A stretch of DNA of 64,000 bases from NCBI RefSeq assembly GCF_002776695.1, contig NZ_LFJC01000003.1:769588-833587 (forward strand), in the 5' to 3' direction. Below are positions 1 to 7,873 of this stretch, in pieces. How positions within the stretch are numbered: position 1 is the stretch's first letter; each line of letters begins with the position of its first letter. The position numbers and the translations under genes are program-made. The notes under the pieces were generated by a model. It was not told the origin of the DNA. It made no database searches and saw only the letters and a program-made list of their open reading frames with translations. This DNA comes from Bradyrhizobium nitroreducens (GTDB lineage Bacteria; Pseudomonadota; Alphaproteobacteria; Rhizobiales; Xanthobacteraceae).

Positions 1-455
<455 letters not shown>

Positions 456-465
456 GACAGTGCCG

Positions 466-552
466 GGTGGGCAAAGGCGCTCTTGCGCCGTGCCCACCAC
501 CTTCCCATGATTGCGAAAACGCGTGGGCACGCTTCGCTTTGCCCACTCTACG
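466..552. repeat. Small REP-like palindrome (GTGGGCA type)
   Basis: Two inverted modules built from GTGGGCAAAG and TGCCCAC pair with each other, with an outer pairing of GGTGGGCA near 468 and TGCCCAC near 541. Located in the 222-base gap between pobA and the thioesterase gene. It looks like a dispersed intergenic palindrome and may also act as a transcript end. Confidence 0.5.
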
Positions 553-677
553 GCTCCGTCATTGTGGTGCCGTCCGTGTTTCAAACACCCGCGCAAATCG
601 CGTTTAAAACTTTGTAATTGATGCGTTCGTCTCGTCCATCGCGTTCAATGCCGGCGACACGGTAACGCGAGACAGTC

Positions 678-1097
678 ATGACCGCTCCCGACATCCCCGC
701 CGGCTTCGAGCCGCATTTTCGCAAGGCGCCGCTGACCGATCCCTGGGAGCCGCTCTATTCGAAAAAGACCGACAAGGGCGTCACCGTGGGCTTGCGTCTG
801 GCGACGCCACACACCAACGCGCGCGGCCTGATCCATGGCGGGCTGATCGCGGCATTGTCGGATGCCGCCATGGGTTACAGCTGCGCCCAGGCGACGGGCT
901 GGACGACGTCGTTCGTCACCATCTCGCTGTCGATCGACTATGTCGGCGCCGCCGGGATCGGCCAATGGCTCGCGGTCGAAGGCGAAGCGATCAAGACCGG
1001 CAATACGATCTGCTTCGCGCAGTGCCTGGTGAGGGCCGACGACGCCGTGATCGCGCGGGCGAGCGGCACGTTCCGCGTGGTGCCCAAGAAGGGTTAG
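678..1097 (+). CDS. PaaI-family hotdog-fold thioesterase
   Basis: This is a 139-residue single hotdog domain, the normal length of PaaI/YbgC-like acyl-CoA thioesterases, which hydrolyse CoA esters in the cytoplasm. The segment LIHGGLIAALSDAAMGYS (about residues 51-68) is the conserved helix region with HGG and the acidic residue used in catalysis. The start is the ATG at 678. The gene lies downstream of pobA in the same direction but 222 bases away, so cotranscription is uncertain. A role in releasing CoA from aromatic or phenylacetyl-type intermediates is suggested only by the neighbour. The substrate cannot be read from the sequence. Confidence 0.8.
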   Translation: MTAPDIPAGFEPHFRKAPLTDPWEPLYSKKTDKGVTVGLRLATPHTNARGLIHGGLIAALSDAAMGYSCAQATGWTTSFVTISLSIDYVGAAGIGQWLAVEGEAIKTGNTICFAQCLVRADDAVIARASGTFRVVPKKG

Positions 1098-1100
1098 TTG

Positions 1101-1178
1101 TCGTTTCGGGGCGGTGCGACGCACCGAACCCGGAACCTCGAGATTCCGGGGGCTCGCTTCGCGAGTCCCGGAATGACG
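1101..1178. repeat. REP-like palindrome (CCGGAATGAC family), short form
   Basis: Begins with TTTCGGGGC, ends with the hallmark CCCGGAATGACG, and contains internal self-complementary modules around GGTGCGACGCACC and CTCGCTTCGCGAG. It sits between convergent genes and belongs to the same dispersed family as the elements at 27231, 30231, 31591, 32880 and 50581. Confidence 0.65.
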
Positions 1179-1182
1179 GTCG

Positions 1183-2067
1183 TCACCCGAATCTCCACTC
1201 TGCCGTCTCCACCACGAGATCGATGAACGCGCGCACCTTGGCCGAGAGCAGGCGCGAGGTCGGATAGACGATATGGATCGGCAGCGCCGGCTGCTCGTAT
1301 GCCGCGAGCACGATTTTGAGCCGCCCGCGCTTCAGCCCCTCGGCGGCCTGATAGGCCAGCACGCGCGTCACGCCGCCGCCGGCCTCGGCATATTGCAGGG
1401 CGGCGTCGGCGCTGTTGCTGGCGAAGCGCGGGGCCGTCGTCACCTCGATGTCGCGACCGTCCTGAACGAAATGCCAGATGGCGGACGGGCCGAACGCGAT
1501 GGTCTGATGCGCGAGCAATTCTTGCGGTGTCTTCGGTTCGCCGTGACGCCTAAGATAGCCCGGCGTCGCCACCGTGATCCGCCGCATCTCGCCGACCTGG
1601 CGCGCAACCAGCGAGGAATCGGCGAGATGACCGATCCGCACCGCGGCGTCGACAGCGTCTTCCACGAGGTTGACGAGATGGTCCGACAGCCTGAGCTCGG
1701 CGGCGACCTCGGGATAGCGCTTGAGATAGGCCGTCATCACCGACGCAACATGCAGCCGGCCGAAACCGACCGGGGCCGACACCACGAGGCGCCCGCTCGG
1801 CCGGTTGCGTTCCTCCCGGGCGGAGCCGTCGGCCTCCTCGACATCGGCGAGGATGCGCCGCGCGCGTTCCAGGTAGCGCGTGCCGACGTCGGTCAGCGTC
1901 ACCTGCCGCGTGGTCCGCTGCAACAGCCGGGCGCCGAGATGCTCCTCCAGCGCCGCGATCAGCCGCGTCACCGCCGAGGGCGACAGCCTCAGTTTGCGCG
2001 CCGCCGGGGCAAAGCCGCGCAGATCAGCAACGGTGACGAAGACGTGCATGGCCTCGAGGCGGTCCAT
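1183..2067 (-). CDS. LysR-family transcriptional regulator
   Basis: A 294-residue regulator with an N-terminal winged helix-turn-helix (about residues 1-60: MDRLEAMHVFVTVADLRGF, then AARKLRLSPSAVTRLIAALE) and a C-terminal substrate-binding domain of the periplasmic-binding-protein fold (about 90-290). The start at 2067 was chosen because family members begin MD-x-L-x-A-M. An ATG 36 bases upstream would add twelve residues outside the family pattern and would start inside or beyond the palindrome at 2075-2089. It is transcribed divergently from the flavin-enzyme gene at 2188, a common arrangement for a LysR regulator and its target. The inducer is unknown. Confidence 0.88.
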   Translation of the reverse strand: MDRLEAMHVFVTVADLRGFAPAARKLRLSPSAVTRLIAALEEHLGARLLQRTTRQVTLTDVGTRYLERARRILADVEEADGSAREERNRPSGRLVVSAPVGFGRLHVASVMTAYLKRYPEVAAELRLSDHLVNLVEDAVDAAVRIGHLADSSLVARQVGEMRRITVATPGYLRRHGEPKTPQELLAHQTIAFGPSAIWHFVQDGRDIEVTTAPRFASNSADAALQYAEAGGGVTRVLAYQAAEGLKRGRLKIVLAAYEQPALPIHIVYPTSRLLSAKVRAFIDLVVETAEWRFG

Positions 2068-2074
2068 GGGATTA

Positions 2075-2089
2075 TTGCATATATTGCAA
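2075..2089. promoter_or_regulatory. Candidate LysR operator between divergent genes
   Basis: The inverted repeat TTGCA-N5-TGCAA contains a T-N11-A core (T at 2076, A at 2088), the general LysR-type binding pattern. It lies just upstream of the LysR start at 2067 and about 100 bases upstream of the divergent gene at 2188. Binding is inferred, not shown. Confidence 0.45.
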
Positions 2090-2187
2090 CGATGAAGTGT
2101 CAATAGGACAGATTGTTCTAGTCGCAGAAAGGTCCATTTTGACAGGCGAAGACGCAGACATGCGCCGGAATTTCAGGAGATGTTCCG

Positions 2188-2814
2188 ATGAGTGAAGTCC
2201 ACACCTATGCCAGCGACGTCGCCTTCTCGCCGGCGGTGAAATCGATTCAGACCCGAAAGGGCTCGCGCGAGGGCTATGCCCACGCTGAGCAGCGCGGATG
2301 GCGCACCGAGGTCGACGAGAACCTCGCGGCGTTCCTGGCCGATGCCAACAGCTTCTATTTTGCGACGGCCTCGGCCGACGGCCAGCCCTATATCCAGCAC
2401 CGCGGCGGACCGAAGGGGTTCTTGAAGGTGCTGGACAAGCAGACGCTCGCCTTCACCGACTACGCCGGTAACAGGCAATACATCACCCAGGGAAACCTGT
2501 CCGAGAATCCCAAAGCCTACATCTTCGTGATGGATTACACCCATCGCCGCCGCGTGAAGATCTGGGGCGAGGCGCGCGTCGTCGAGGACGACGAGGCGCT
2601 GACGACATCGTTGATGCCGAAGGGCTATCGTGCGCGGCCCGAGCAGGTGATCCTGTTCAAGATCGCCGCGTGGGACACCAACTGCCCGCAGCACATCCCG
2701 CAGAAATTCGACGCGGGCGATGTGGCAGCCGCGCTGGCGGCGAGGGATGCGAGGATCGCGGAGCTGGAAGCGGAGGTCGCGGCGCTGAAGGGTGAGAAGG
2801 GTACTGCGAGTTAA
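2188..2814 (+). CDS. Pyridoxamine 5'-phosphate oxidase-like flavin-binding protein
   Basis: A 208-residue protein of the PNPOx-like split-barrel superfamily, which binds FMN or F420-like cofactors and includes oxidoreductases of unknown substrate. The split barrel spans about residues 40-165 (FYFATASADGQPYIQHRGG, then FTDYAGNRQYITQGNL and VKIWGEARVVE). The last 30 residues, rich in alternating Ala, Glu and Leu, look like a short coiled coil. A good Shine-Dalgarno (AGGAG) precedes the ATG at 2188. It is divergent to the LysR gene and probably under its control. It is not a canonical PdxH, being shorter and differently built at the C-terminus. Confidence 0.82.
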   Translation: MSEVHTYASDVAFSPAVKSIQTRKGSREGYAHAEQRGWRTEVDENLAAFLADANSFYFATASADGQPYIQHRGGPKGFLKVLDKQTLAFTDYAGNRQYITQGNLSENPKAYIFVMDYTHRRRVKIWGEARVVEDDEALTTSLMPKGYRARPEQVILFKIAAWDTNCPQHIPQKFDAGDVAAALAARDARIAELEAEVAALKGEKGTAS

Positions 2815-2831
2815 ACGGCGCGGTGCTCTTT

Positions 2832-2990
2832 CACCCTCCCCTGGAGGGGGAGGGTCGATCGCGCGCAGCGCGAGCGGGGTGGGGTGATCTCTCAACACGG
2901 GCACTGTGCGCGGGGAGAGACCGTCACCCCACCCCGCTTCGCATTTCGCTTCGCTACATGCGAAGCGACCCTCCCCCTCCAGGGGAGGGT
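2832..2990. repeat. Long palindromic repeat, family 1, copy A
   Basis: An approximately 160-bp interrupted inverted repeat. The outer arms are ACCCTCCCCTGGAGGGGGAG at the left and CTCCCCCTCCAGGGGAGGGT at the right. Inner arms GCGGGGTGGGGTGA and TCACCCCACCCCGC pair around a variable centre. Further copies in the window are at 34329, 35681 and 43389, with a partial one at 33811. It lies between convergent genes. Confidence 0.85.
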
Positions 2991-2995
2991 AAGAG

Positions 2996-3727
2996 CTACA
3001 ACACGCTCTCGCCTTCGTGCTGGAAGCCGAGATAGCTCGCCGCGACCCGCTCGTTCGCGGCGATGTCGCTGGCTTTCCCGCTGAGCACGAACTCGCCGAG
3101 CTCCATCACATAGGCCTGGTCCGCGATCTTGAGCGCGGCCTGGGCGTTCTGCTCGACCAGCAGCACGGAGACGCCGGCGGTGCGCAGTTCGGTGACGATG
3201 CGGAAGATGTCGGCGACGATGATCGGGGCGAGGCCGAGGCTCGGCTCGTCCAGCATCAGGAGCTTCGGCTCACCCATCAGCGCGCGGCCCATCGCGAGCA
3301 TCTGCTGCTCGCCGCCGGACAAGGTACCGGCGAGCTGCTTGCGCCGCTCCTTGAGCCGCGGAAACAGCGCATAGACCCGTTCGATCGAGGATTTCGCCCG
3401 GCTCCGCTCGATGCGGAAGGCGCCGAGCTCGAGATTGTCCTCGACATTCATGGTGACGAACAATTCGCGGTGCTCGGGGACGAGACCGAGCCCCATCGCG
3501 ACGCGGTCCTCGATATCGAGGCGGGCGAGATCCTCACCGGCAAAGGTGACGCGGCCCTTCAGCGGCAGGATGCCCATGACGGCCGAGAGCAGCGTGGTCT
3601 TGCCGGCGCCGTTGGCGCCGACGATGGTGACGATCTCATTGGCGCCGACCTCGAGCGAGACCGAGCGTACGGCCTCGACCTTGCCATAGGCGACATGGGC
3701 GTCGGTGACGGACAACAGCGCGCTCAT
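2996..3727 (-). CDS. livF: Liv-type ABC transporter ATP-binding protein (LivF)
   Basis: A 243-residue cytoplasmic ATPase of the branched-chain amino acid/aromatic acid ABC family (HAAT). Walker A is GANGAGKTT (about residues 37-45), the signature is LSGGEQQ, and Walker B is LLMLDEPSLGLAP. Its start overlaps the stop of the permease-ATPase fusion by 4 bases, so it is the last gene of a coupled operon read from 6541 down to 2996. Nearby pobA and the MarR regulator make an aromatic or carboxylic acid a more likely substrate than leucine, but that is inference. No substrate-binding protein is present in this operon. Confidence 0.9.
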   Translation of the reverse strand: MSALLSVTDAHVAYGKVEAVRSVSLEVGANEIVTIVGANGAGKTTLLSAVMGILPLKGRVTFAGEDLARLDIEDRVAMGLGLVPEHRELFVTMNVEDNLELGAFRIERSRAKSSIERVYALFPRLKERRKQLAGTLSGGEQQMLAMGRALMGEPKLLMLDEPSLGLAPIIVADIFRIVTELRTAGVSVLLVEQNAQAALKIADQAYVMELGEFVLSGKASDIAANERVAASYLGFQHEGESVL

Positions 3728-5493
3728 GCCGCCACTCCGAGATAGGCCTTGATCACTTCGGGATTGGTCTTGATCGTGGCGGGGGTGCCTTCCGCGATCT
3801 TGGTGCCGAAATCGAGCACCACGATGCGGTCGGCGAGGTTCATGACGAAGCCCATGTCGTGCTCGACCAGGAGCACGCTCATGCCGCCGTCGCGCAAGTC
3901 CCGCAGCAACTTGGCGAGCTGCTGCTTCTCCATGTGGCGCAGGCCCGCGGCGGGCTCGTCGAGCAGCAGCAGCATCGGATCGACGCAGAGCGCGCGGGCG
4001 ATCTCGACGATGCGCTGCTGGCCGAGCGAGAGGCTGCCTGCGAGCTGATGCATCTGGTCGGCAAGGCCGACCCGCTCGATCTGGCGGGCGGCTTCGGCAA
4101 GCAGCTTCGCCTCATCGGCGCGGTCGAGCCGCAGCATCGAGGAGATCGGCCCCGAATGGCCGCGCAGATGGGCGCCGATGGCGACGTTTTCCAGCACGGT
4201 CATGTCAGGGACCAGCTTGACGTGCTGGAACGTCCTGCTGATTCCGAGCTTGACGATCTCCTGCGGCGGCGCGTTGTCGACCTTCTTGCCGAGCACCGAG
4301 ATCGAGCCCGAGGTGGCCGACAGCACGCCGGTGATCAGGTTGAAGGTGGTGCTCTTGCCGGCGCCGTTCGGGCCGATCAGCGCGACGATCTCGCGGGCCT
4401 GGACGTCGAAGGAGACGTTGTTGACGGCGACCACGCCGCCGAACTGCTTTCGTGCCTTTTCGACCTGGAGCAGGATGCTGGCCTCGCCGGGCGAGCGGGT
4501 GCGCTGCTCCAGCTTCAACGAGGTGTCGGGCTTCTTGCCACGGGTAGCTTCCGGCAGGAACGATATCAGCCAGGGCCAGAGGCCGCCGGGCGCAAGCTGC
4601 AGCAGCGCCACCAGCATGATGCCGAACACGATGGTCTCGACCTGGCCGGAGCCGGGTAGGATCAGCGGCAAATAGCTCTGCAGCACCTCTTTCAGCACGA
4701 CGACGATGGCCGCGCCCAGCACGCCGCCCCAGACATAGCCGGCGCCGCCGACCACGGCGATGAAGAGATATTCGATGCCGGCCTGCGCGCCGAACGGCGT
4801 CGGATTCACCGCGCGCTGCAGATGCGCGTAGAGCCACCCCGACAGGCCGGCGAGCACGGCGGCATGGATGAACACCAGCAGTTTGGCGCGCGGCGTATGC
4901 ACGCCGAATGCTTCGGCGGCGACATGGCCGCGGCGCAGCGCGCGGATGGCGCGGCCGGTGCGGGAGTCCAGGAGGTTCATCGTCAGCAGGGCCGAAAGGA
5001 TCACGGCGACCCAGATCGCGTAATAGATCGAGCCGGGCGAGAGCATCTTGAACGTGCCGATCGACAGCGGCGGAATCGCCGAGATGCCGTCGTTGCGCCC
5101 GAGGAACTCCAGCTTGCTGAACAGGTAGAACAGCCCCAACCCCCAGGCCAGCGTGCCGAGCGGCAAATAATGGCCGGAGAGGCGGACGGTGATCAGCCCG
5201 AGCAGCACCGCCAGCGAACCGCTGACCACGAGCGACAGCGGCAGCGTCAGCCAGGGCGACAGGCCGTAGGCCGTCGACAGCACCGCGGTGGTGTAGGCAC
5301 CGAAACCGACGAAGGCCGCTTGTCCGAACGAGGTCAGGCCGCCGACGCCGGTCAGCAGCACGAGGCCCATCGCGACGAGGGCCGCGAGGCCGATATTGTC
5401 GAGCAGCACGATCCAGAACGGAGGCATGCCGGGAACGAACGGGATCGCCGCCATGACGGCTGCGAAGATGGTGATGGGAAGCCGGCTCTGCAT
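3724..5493 (-). CDS. Fused LivM permease-LivG ATPase of Liv-type ABC transporter
   Basis: A 589-residue fusion. Residues about 1-320 form a LivM-type permease with roughly ten hydrophobic segments and the conserved [20 protein letters not shown] stretch. About residues 340-589 form a LivG ATPase with Walker [10 protein letters not shown] near 374, signature SLGQQ and Walker [13 protein letters not shown] charged linker (about 318-340) joins them. LivM and LivG are usually separate genes, and fusions are known in this transporter family. The gene starts 8 bases after the LivH stop and overlaps the LivF start by 4 bases, so all three subunits are translationally linked. Confidence 0.9.
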   Translation of the reverse strand: MQSRLPITIFAAVMAAIPFVPGMPPFWIVLLDNIGLAALVAMGLVLLTGVGGLTSFGQAAFVGFGAYTTAVLSTAYGLSPWLTLPLSLVVSGSLAVLLGLITVRLSGHYLPLGTLAWGLGLFYLFSKLEFLGRNDGISAIPPLSIGTFKMLSPGSIYYAIWVAVILSALLTMNLLDSRTGRAIRALRRGHVAAEAFGVHTPRAKLLVFIHAAVLAGLSGWLYAHLQRAVNPTPFGAQAGIEYLFIAVVGGAGYVWGGVLGAAIVVVLKEVLQSYLPLILPGSGQVETIVFGIMLVALLQLAPGGLWPWLISFLPEATRGKKPDTSLKLEQRTRSPGEASILLQVEKARKQFGGVVAVNNVSFDVQAREIVALIGPNGAGKSTTFNLITGVLSATSGSISVLGKKVDNAPPQEIVKLGISRTFQHVKLVPDMTVLENVAIGAHLRGHSGPISSMLRLDRADEAKLLAEAARQIERVGLADQMHQLAGSLSLGQQRIVEIARALCVDPMLLLLDEPAAGLRHMEKQQLAKLLRDLRDGGMSVLLVEHDMGFVMNLADRIVVLDFGTKIAEGTPATIKTNPEVIKAYLGVAA

Positions 5494-5500
5494 CTTGGCC

Positions 5501-6541
5501 TCAGTCCTTCTCTTCCTCGACCGCAGGCGCGGCGAGCGAGCGCAGCAGCAGCACGGGGATCAAGAGCATGAAAACGATCACCTCCTTGTAGTTGGAGGCA
5601 TAGAAGGACGAGAACGCCTCGACGATGCCGACGACCAGCGCCGCGACGGCGGTCAGGGGGTAGCTGACGAGGCCGCCGATGATCGCGGCGACGAAACCCT
5701 TCAGGCCGATCAGGAAGCCGCTGTCGTAATAGAGCGTCGTGATCGGCACGATCAGGATGCCCGACAGCGCGCCGATGACGGACGCCAGCAGGAAGGCGAT
5801 CTGCCCCGACAGCGTGGTGCGGATGCCGGCGAGCCGCGCTCCCAGCCGGTTCACGGCGGTCGCGCGCAGCGCCTTGCCGTAGAGCGTCAGGCCGAAGAAC
5901 AGCCAGAGCCCGACGATGAAGGCGATGGTGATGCCGTAGACCGTGAGGCTCTGGCCGGTGAAGCGCAGCGCGCCCGCGGTGAACGACCCCGCCAGCACGG
6001 CGGGTCCGCGCTGGCCTTCGGCGCCGAAGAACAACAGGCCGAGGCCCTGCAGCGCGAGGTGGACGCCGACCGATGCGATCAGCAGTACCAGCACGGAAGT
6101 GTGCGCCAGCGGCTGGAAAGCGATGCGGTAGAGATAGAGGCCGATCATGGCGACGATCACCAGCGACAGCACGATCGCAACTGCGACCGGCGGCTTCTGG
6201 GCGGCGAAGTACACGGTCAACGCCAGCACGACGGCCGGCAGCACGACGTTGGTGACGAGGCTGCGCAGGATCAGGCGCCCATGCAGCGCCCTGCGGGCGA
6301 CGAACAGGTCGAAGCCGAAGGCGCCGATGCCCAACGCGAGCGCGAGCTTCGCCGTGCCCGGCATCTGGCCCGCGGCCAGCGAGGCATAGGTCAGCGCGCC
6401 GTAGGTGACGAATTCGCCCTGGGGAATGAGGATGACGCGGGTGACGGCGAACACCAGCACCAGCGCAAGGCCGAGCAGCGCATAGATCGCGCCATTGGTG
6501 ATGCCGTCCTGCACCAGAAACAGCATGATGGTGGTATTCAA
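5501..6541 (-). CDS. livH: Liv-type ABC transporter permease (LivH)
   Basis: An inner-membrane permease of about 346 residues with multiple hydrophobic helices. It opens with the family pattern GITNGAIYALLGLALVLVF and has GEFVTYGALT. I place the start at the TTG at 6541, because a GGGGGAG Shine-Dalgarno lies 9 bases upstream. The ATG at 6526 would be 24 bases from that site, and the longer frame to 6622 has non-family sequence. It is the first gene of the three-gene transporter operon and is divergent from the MarR gene, with a large palindrome between them. It is slightly longer than the usual 290-residue LivH because of an inserted loop in the middle. Confidence 0.85.
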   Translation of the reverse strand: MNTTIMLFLVQDGITNGAIYALLGLALVLVFAVTRVILIPQGEFVTYGALTYASLAAGQMPGTAKLALALGIGAFGFDLFVARRALHGRLILRSLVTNVVLPAVVLALTVYFAAQKPPVAVAIVLSLVIVAMIGLYLYRIAFQPLAHTSVLVLLIASVGVHLALQGLGLLFFGAEGQRGPAVLAGSFTAGALRFTGQSLTVYGITIAFIVGLWLFFGLTLYGKALRATAVNRLGARLAGIRTTLSGQIAFLLASVIGALSGILIVPITTLYYDSGFLIGLKGFVAAIIGGLVSYPLTAVAALVVGIVEAFSSFYASNYKEVIVFMLLIPVLLLRSLAAPAVEEEKD

Positions 6542-6627
6542 GACCGGACGCTCCCCCTCAAGATTTAAGGACCGGTCTCCGCAATTGCGGTGGATGGTCC
6601 CCTCACAGCCATTGAAATGCACTGGCG

Positions 6628-6661
6628 ATATTTGATATGGTCCATAACAATTATCAAATAT
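6628..6661. promoter_or_regulatory. Perfect 10-bp-arm inverted repeat, candidate MarR operator
   Basis: ATATTTGATA at 6628-6637 and TATCAAATAT at 6652-6661 are exact reverse complements separated by 14 bases. The site sits in the shared upstream region of livH and the marR gene, in an unusually AT-rich patch for this genome. MarR proteins typically bind such AT-rich palindromes, so autoregulation and control of the transporter are likely. Confidence 0.65.
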
Positions 6662-6719
6662 AACATCAAGGGTGAGGAACGACCCGACCCGAATTTAGCG
6701 GGATTACGAGCATGAGGCG

Positions 6720-7241
6720 ATGACCGTTTCCAAGACCGCTGAGAAGTCCTCCGAAAAGTCCGGCGAGGCGGCCAAGGGCCGCAAGGACGCAGGCGAGCCG
6801 CTGGCGGAAACCCTCCAGCTCGGCGAGCTCTCCGAGCAGCTCGGCTATGTGCTGAAGCGGGCGCAGCTCAAGGTGTTCGAGAACTTCTTGCGTTGCATGG
6901 CCTCGCTGCAGCTGACGCCGGCGCAGTTCTCCGTGCTGCTGCTGGTCGAGAAGAACCCGGGCCGTAACCAGACCGAGATCGCCTCCACCCTCGGCATCCT
7001 CAGGCCGAACTTCGTGGCGATGCTCGACAATCTCGAGAGCCGCGATCTTTGTGCCCGGATCCGCTCCACCAACGACCGCCGCTCGCACATCCTGGTGCTG
7101 ACCGACAAGGGCAAGGCCGTGCTGGCCCGCGCCAAGAAGCTCGTCGCCACCAAGCACGAGGCGCGGCTCAATGATCTGCTCGGGCAAAGCAACCGCGAGG
7201 CCCTGATCGCGATGCTCTCGAAGATCGCGAACGAGTTCTGA
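6720..7241 (+). CDS. MarR-family transcriptional regulator
   Basis: A 173-residue regulator. Residues about 1-30 are a charged, probably disordered tail. From about 35 a MarR fold follows, with the winged helix at LTPAQFSVLLLVEKNPGRNQ, the recognition region ILRPNFVAMLDNLESRDL, and the wing RSTNDRRSHILVLTDKGK. MarR proteins of this group often respond to aromatic acids or their CoA esters. Its divergent neighbour is the SBP-less Liv-type transporter, and the palindrome at 6628-6661 lies between them, so it probably controls that transporter and itself. The ligand is unknown. The gene ends before a 320-base region without clear coding sequence. Confidence 0.88.
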   Translation: MTVSKTAEKSSEKSGEAAKGRKDAGEPLAETLQLGELSEQLGYVLKRAQLKVFENFLRCMASLQLTPAQFSVLLLVEKNPGRNQTEIASTLGILRPNFVAMLDNLESRDLCARIRSTNDRRSHILVLTDKGKAVLARAKKLVATKHEARLNDLLGQSNREALIAMLSKIANEF

Positions 7242-7563
7242 GGCGGACAGTCGTTCCTGGGCGCGCGCGGGTGCGACCCCGGAAGCTCGCGCTGCATTTG
7301 CGCGGTCGTCATGCCAGGGCTTGACGAGGGCTTGACCAGGTTTGTCCCGGCATCCGCGTCGCTCCGTCAATCCGCGACGGCCACACGGCCTGACGTAAAT
7401 CCGCAATTGCGGATTGGGGAGCCGCGCCTCACGCCCCCGGAGGGAGTCCTGGCAACGTCGAGCGGTATGATGCGCCGCATATAGAAATTGATGCTTGAAA
7501 CGTCATTCTGCGCACTCTAAGCTTGCCTAATCAAGCACCGTAACTGCCACGGATATCCTGCCC
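7242..7563. other. Non-coding stretch with REP-like material and an 18-bp palindrome
   Basis: No convincing gene here. About 7306-7440 resembles degenerate REP sequence (GTCATGCC and CCCGGCAT modules). The exact palindrome AATCCGCAATTGCGGATT lies at 7398-7415. The AT-richer part near 7480-7535 could carry the promoter of the following HTH gene and the Ehr-like operon. Confidence 0.5.
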
Positions 7564-7839
7564 GTGATCACCGCCGCGCAGCTTCGAGCCGCCCGTGCCT
7601 TGCTCAGGATTGACCAGCGCGAACTCGCGCAGCGCTGTTCGCTGTCACTGCCGACGATCCAGCGCATGGAGGCCTCCGAAGGGGTGATCCGCGGCAACGT
7701 CGATTCCCTGGTGAAGCTGGTTGAGGCGCTGTCGCTTGCCGGCATCGAGCTGATCGCCGAGGGGGCGGTGTCGAGCGCCGGGGGCCGCGGCGTGCGGCTG
7801 AGGTCTCCACCTCCGAGAGCGGGCGGCCAAGAGCGATGA
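7564..7839 (+). CDS. Small helix-turn-helix (XRE-type) protein
   Basis: A 91-residue protein starting at a GTG. Residues about 5-60 form an XRE/Cro-like HTH (LRAARALLRIDQRELAQRCS, then LSLPTIQRMEAS). The tail after about 75 is Gly/Pro/Arg-rich and low in complexity. Such short HTH proteins are DNA-binding regulators or antitoxin-like. No toxin gene is adjacent. It ends 34 bases before the first gene of the Ehr-like complex, in the same direction, so it may be cotranscribed with it and may regulate it. That link rests on position only. A true end before the low-complexity tail cannot be excluded. Confidence 0.72.
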   Translation: MITAAQLRAARALLRIDQRELAQRCSLSLPTIQRMEASEGVIRGNVDSLVKLVEALSLAGIELIAEGAVSSAGGRGVRLRSPPPRAGGQER

Positions 7840-7873
7840 CGACGCGCGCGCAAATCATGATCCAGGAGCGGCC

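Noticed and set aside
2832..2990. Repeat copies considered as a CRISPR array
   Set aside because: The unit is a single long inverted repeat with no regular direct repeats or spacers, and no cas genes are nearby.
5396..6568. 390-codon plus-strand frame opposite livH
   Set aside because: Antisense to a clear permease gene, and the product is low-complexity Gln/Asp/Arg-rich.
7564..7839. HTH protein as the antitoxin of a toxin-antitoxin pair
   Set aside because: No small toxin-like gene is adjacent on either side. The next gene is a membrane subunit of the Ehr-like complex.
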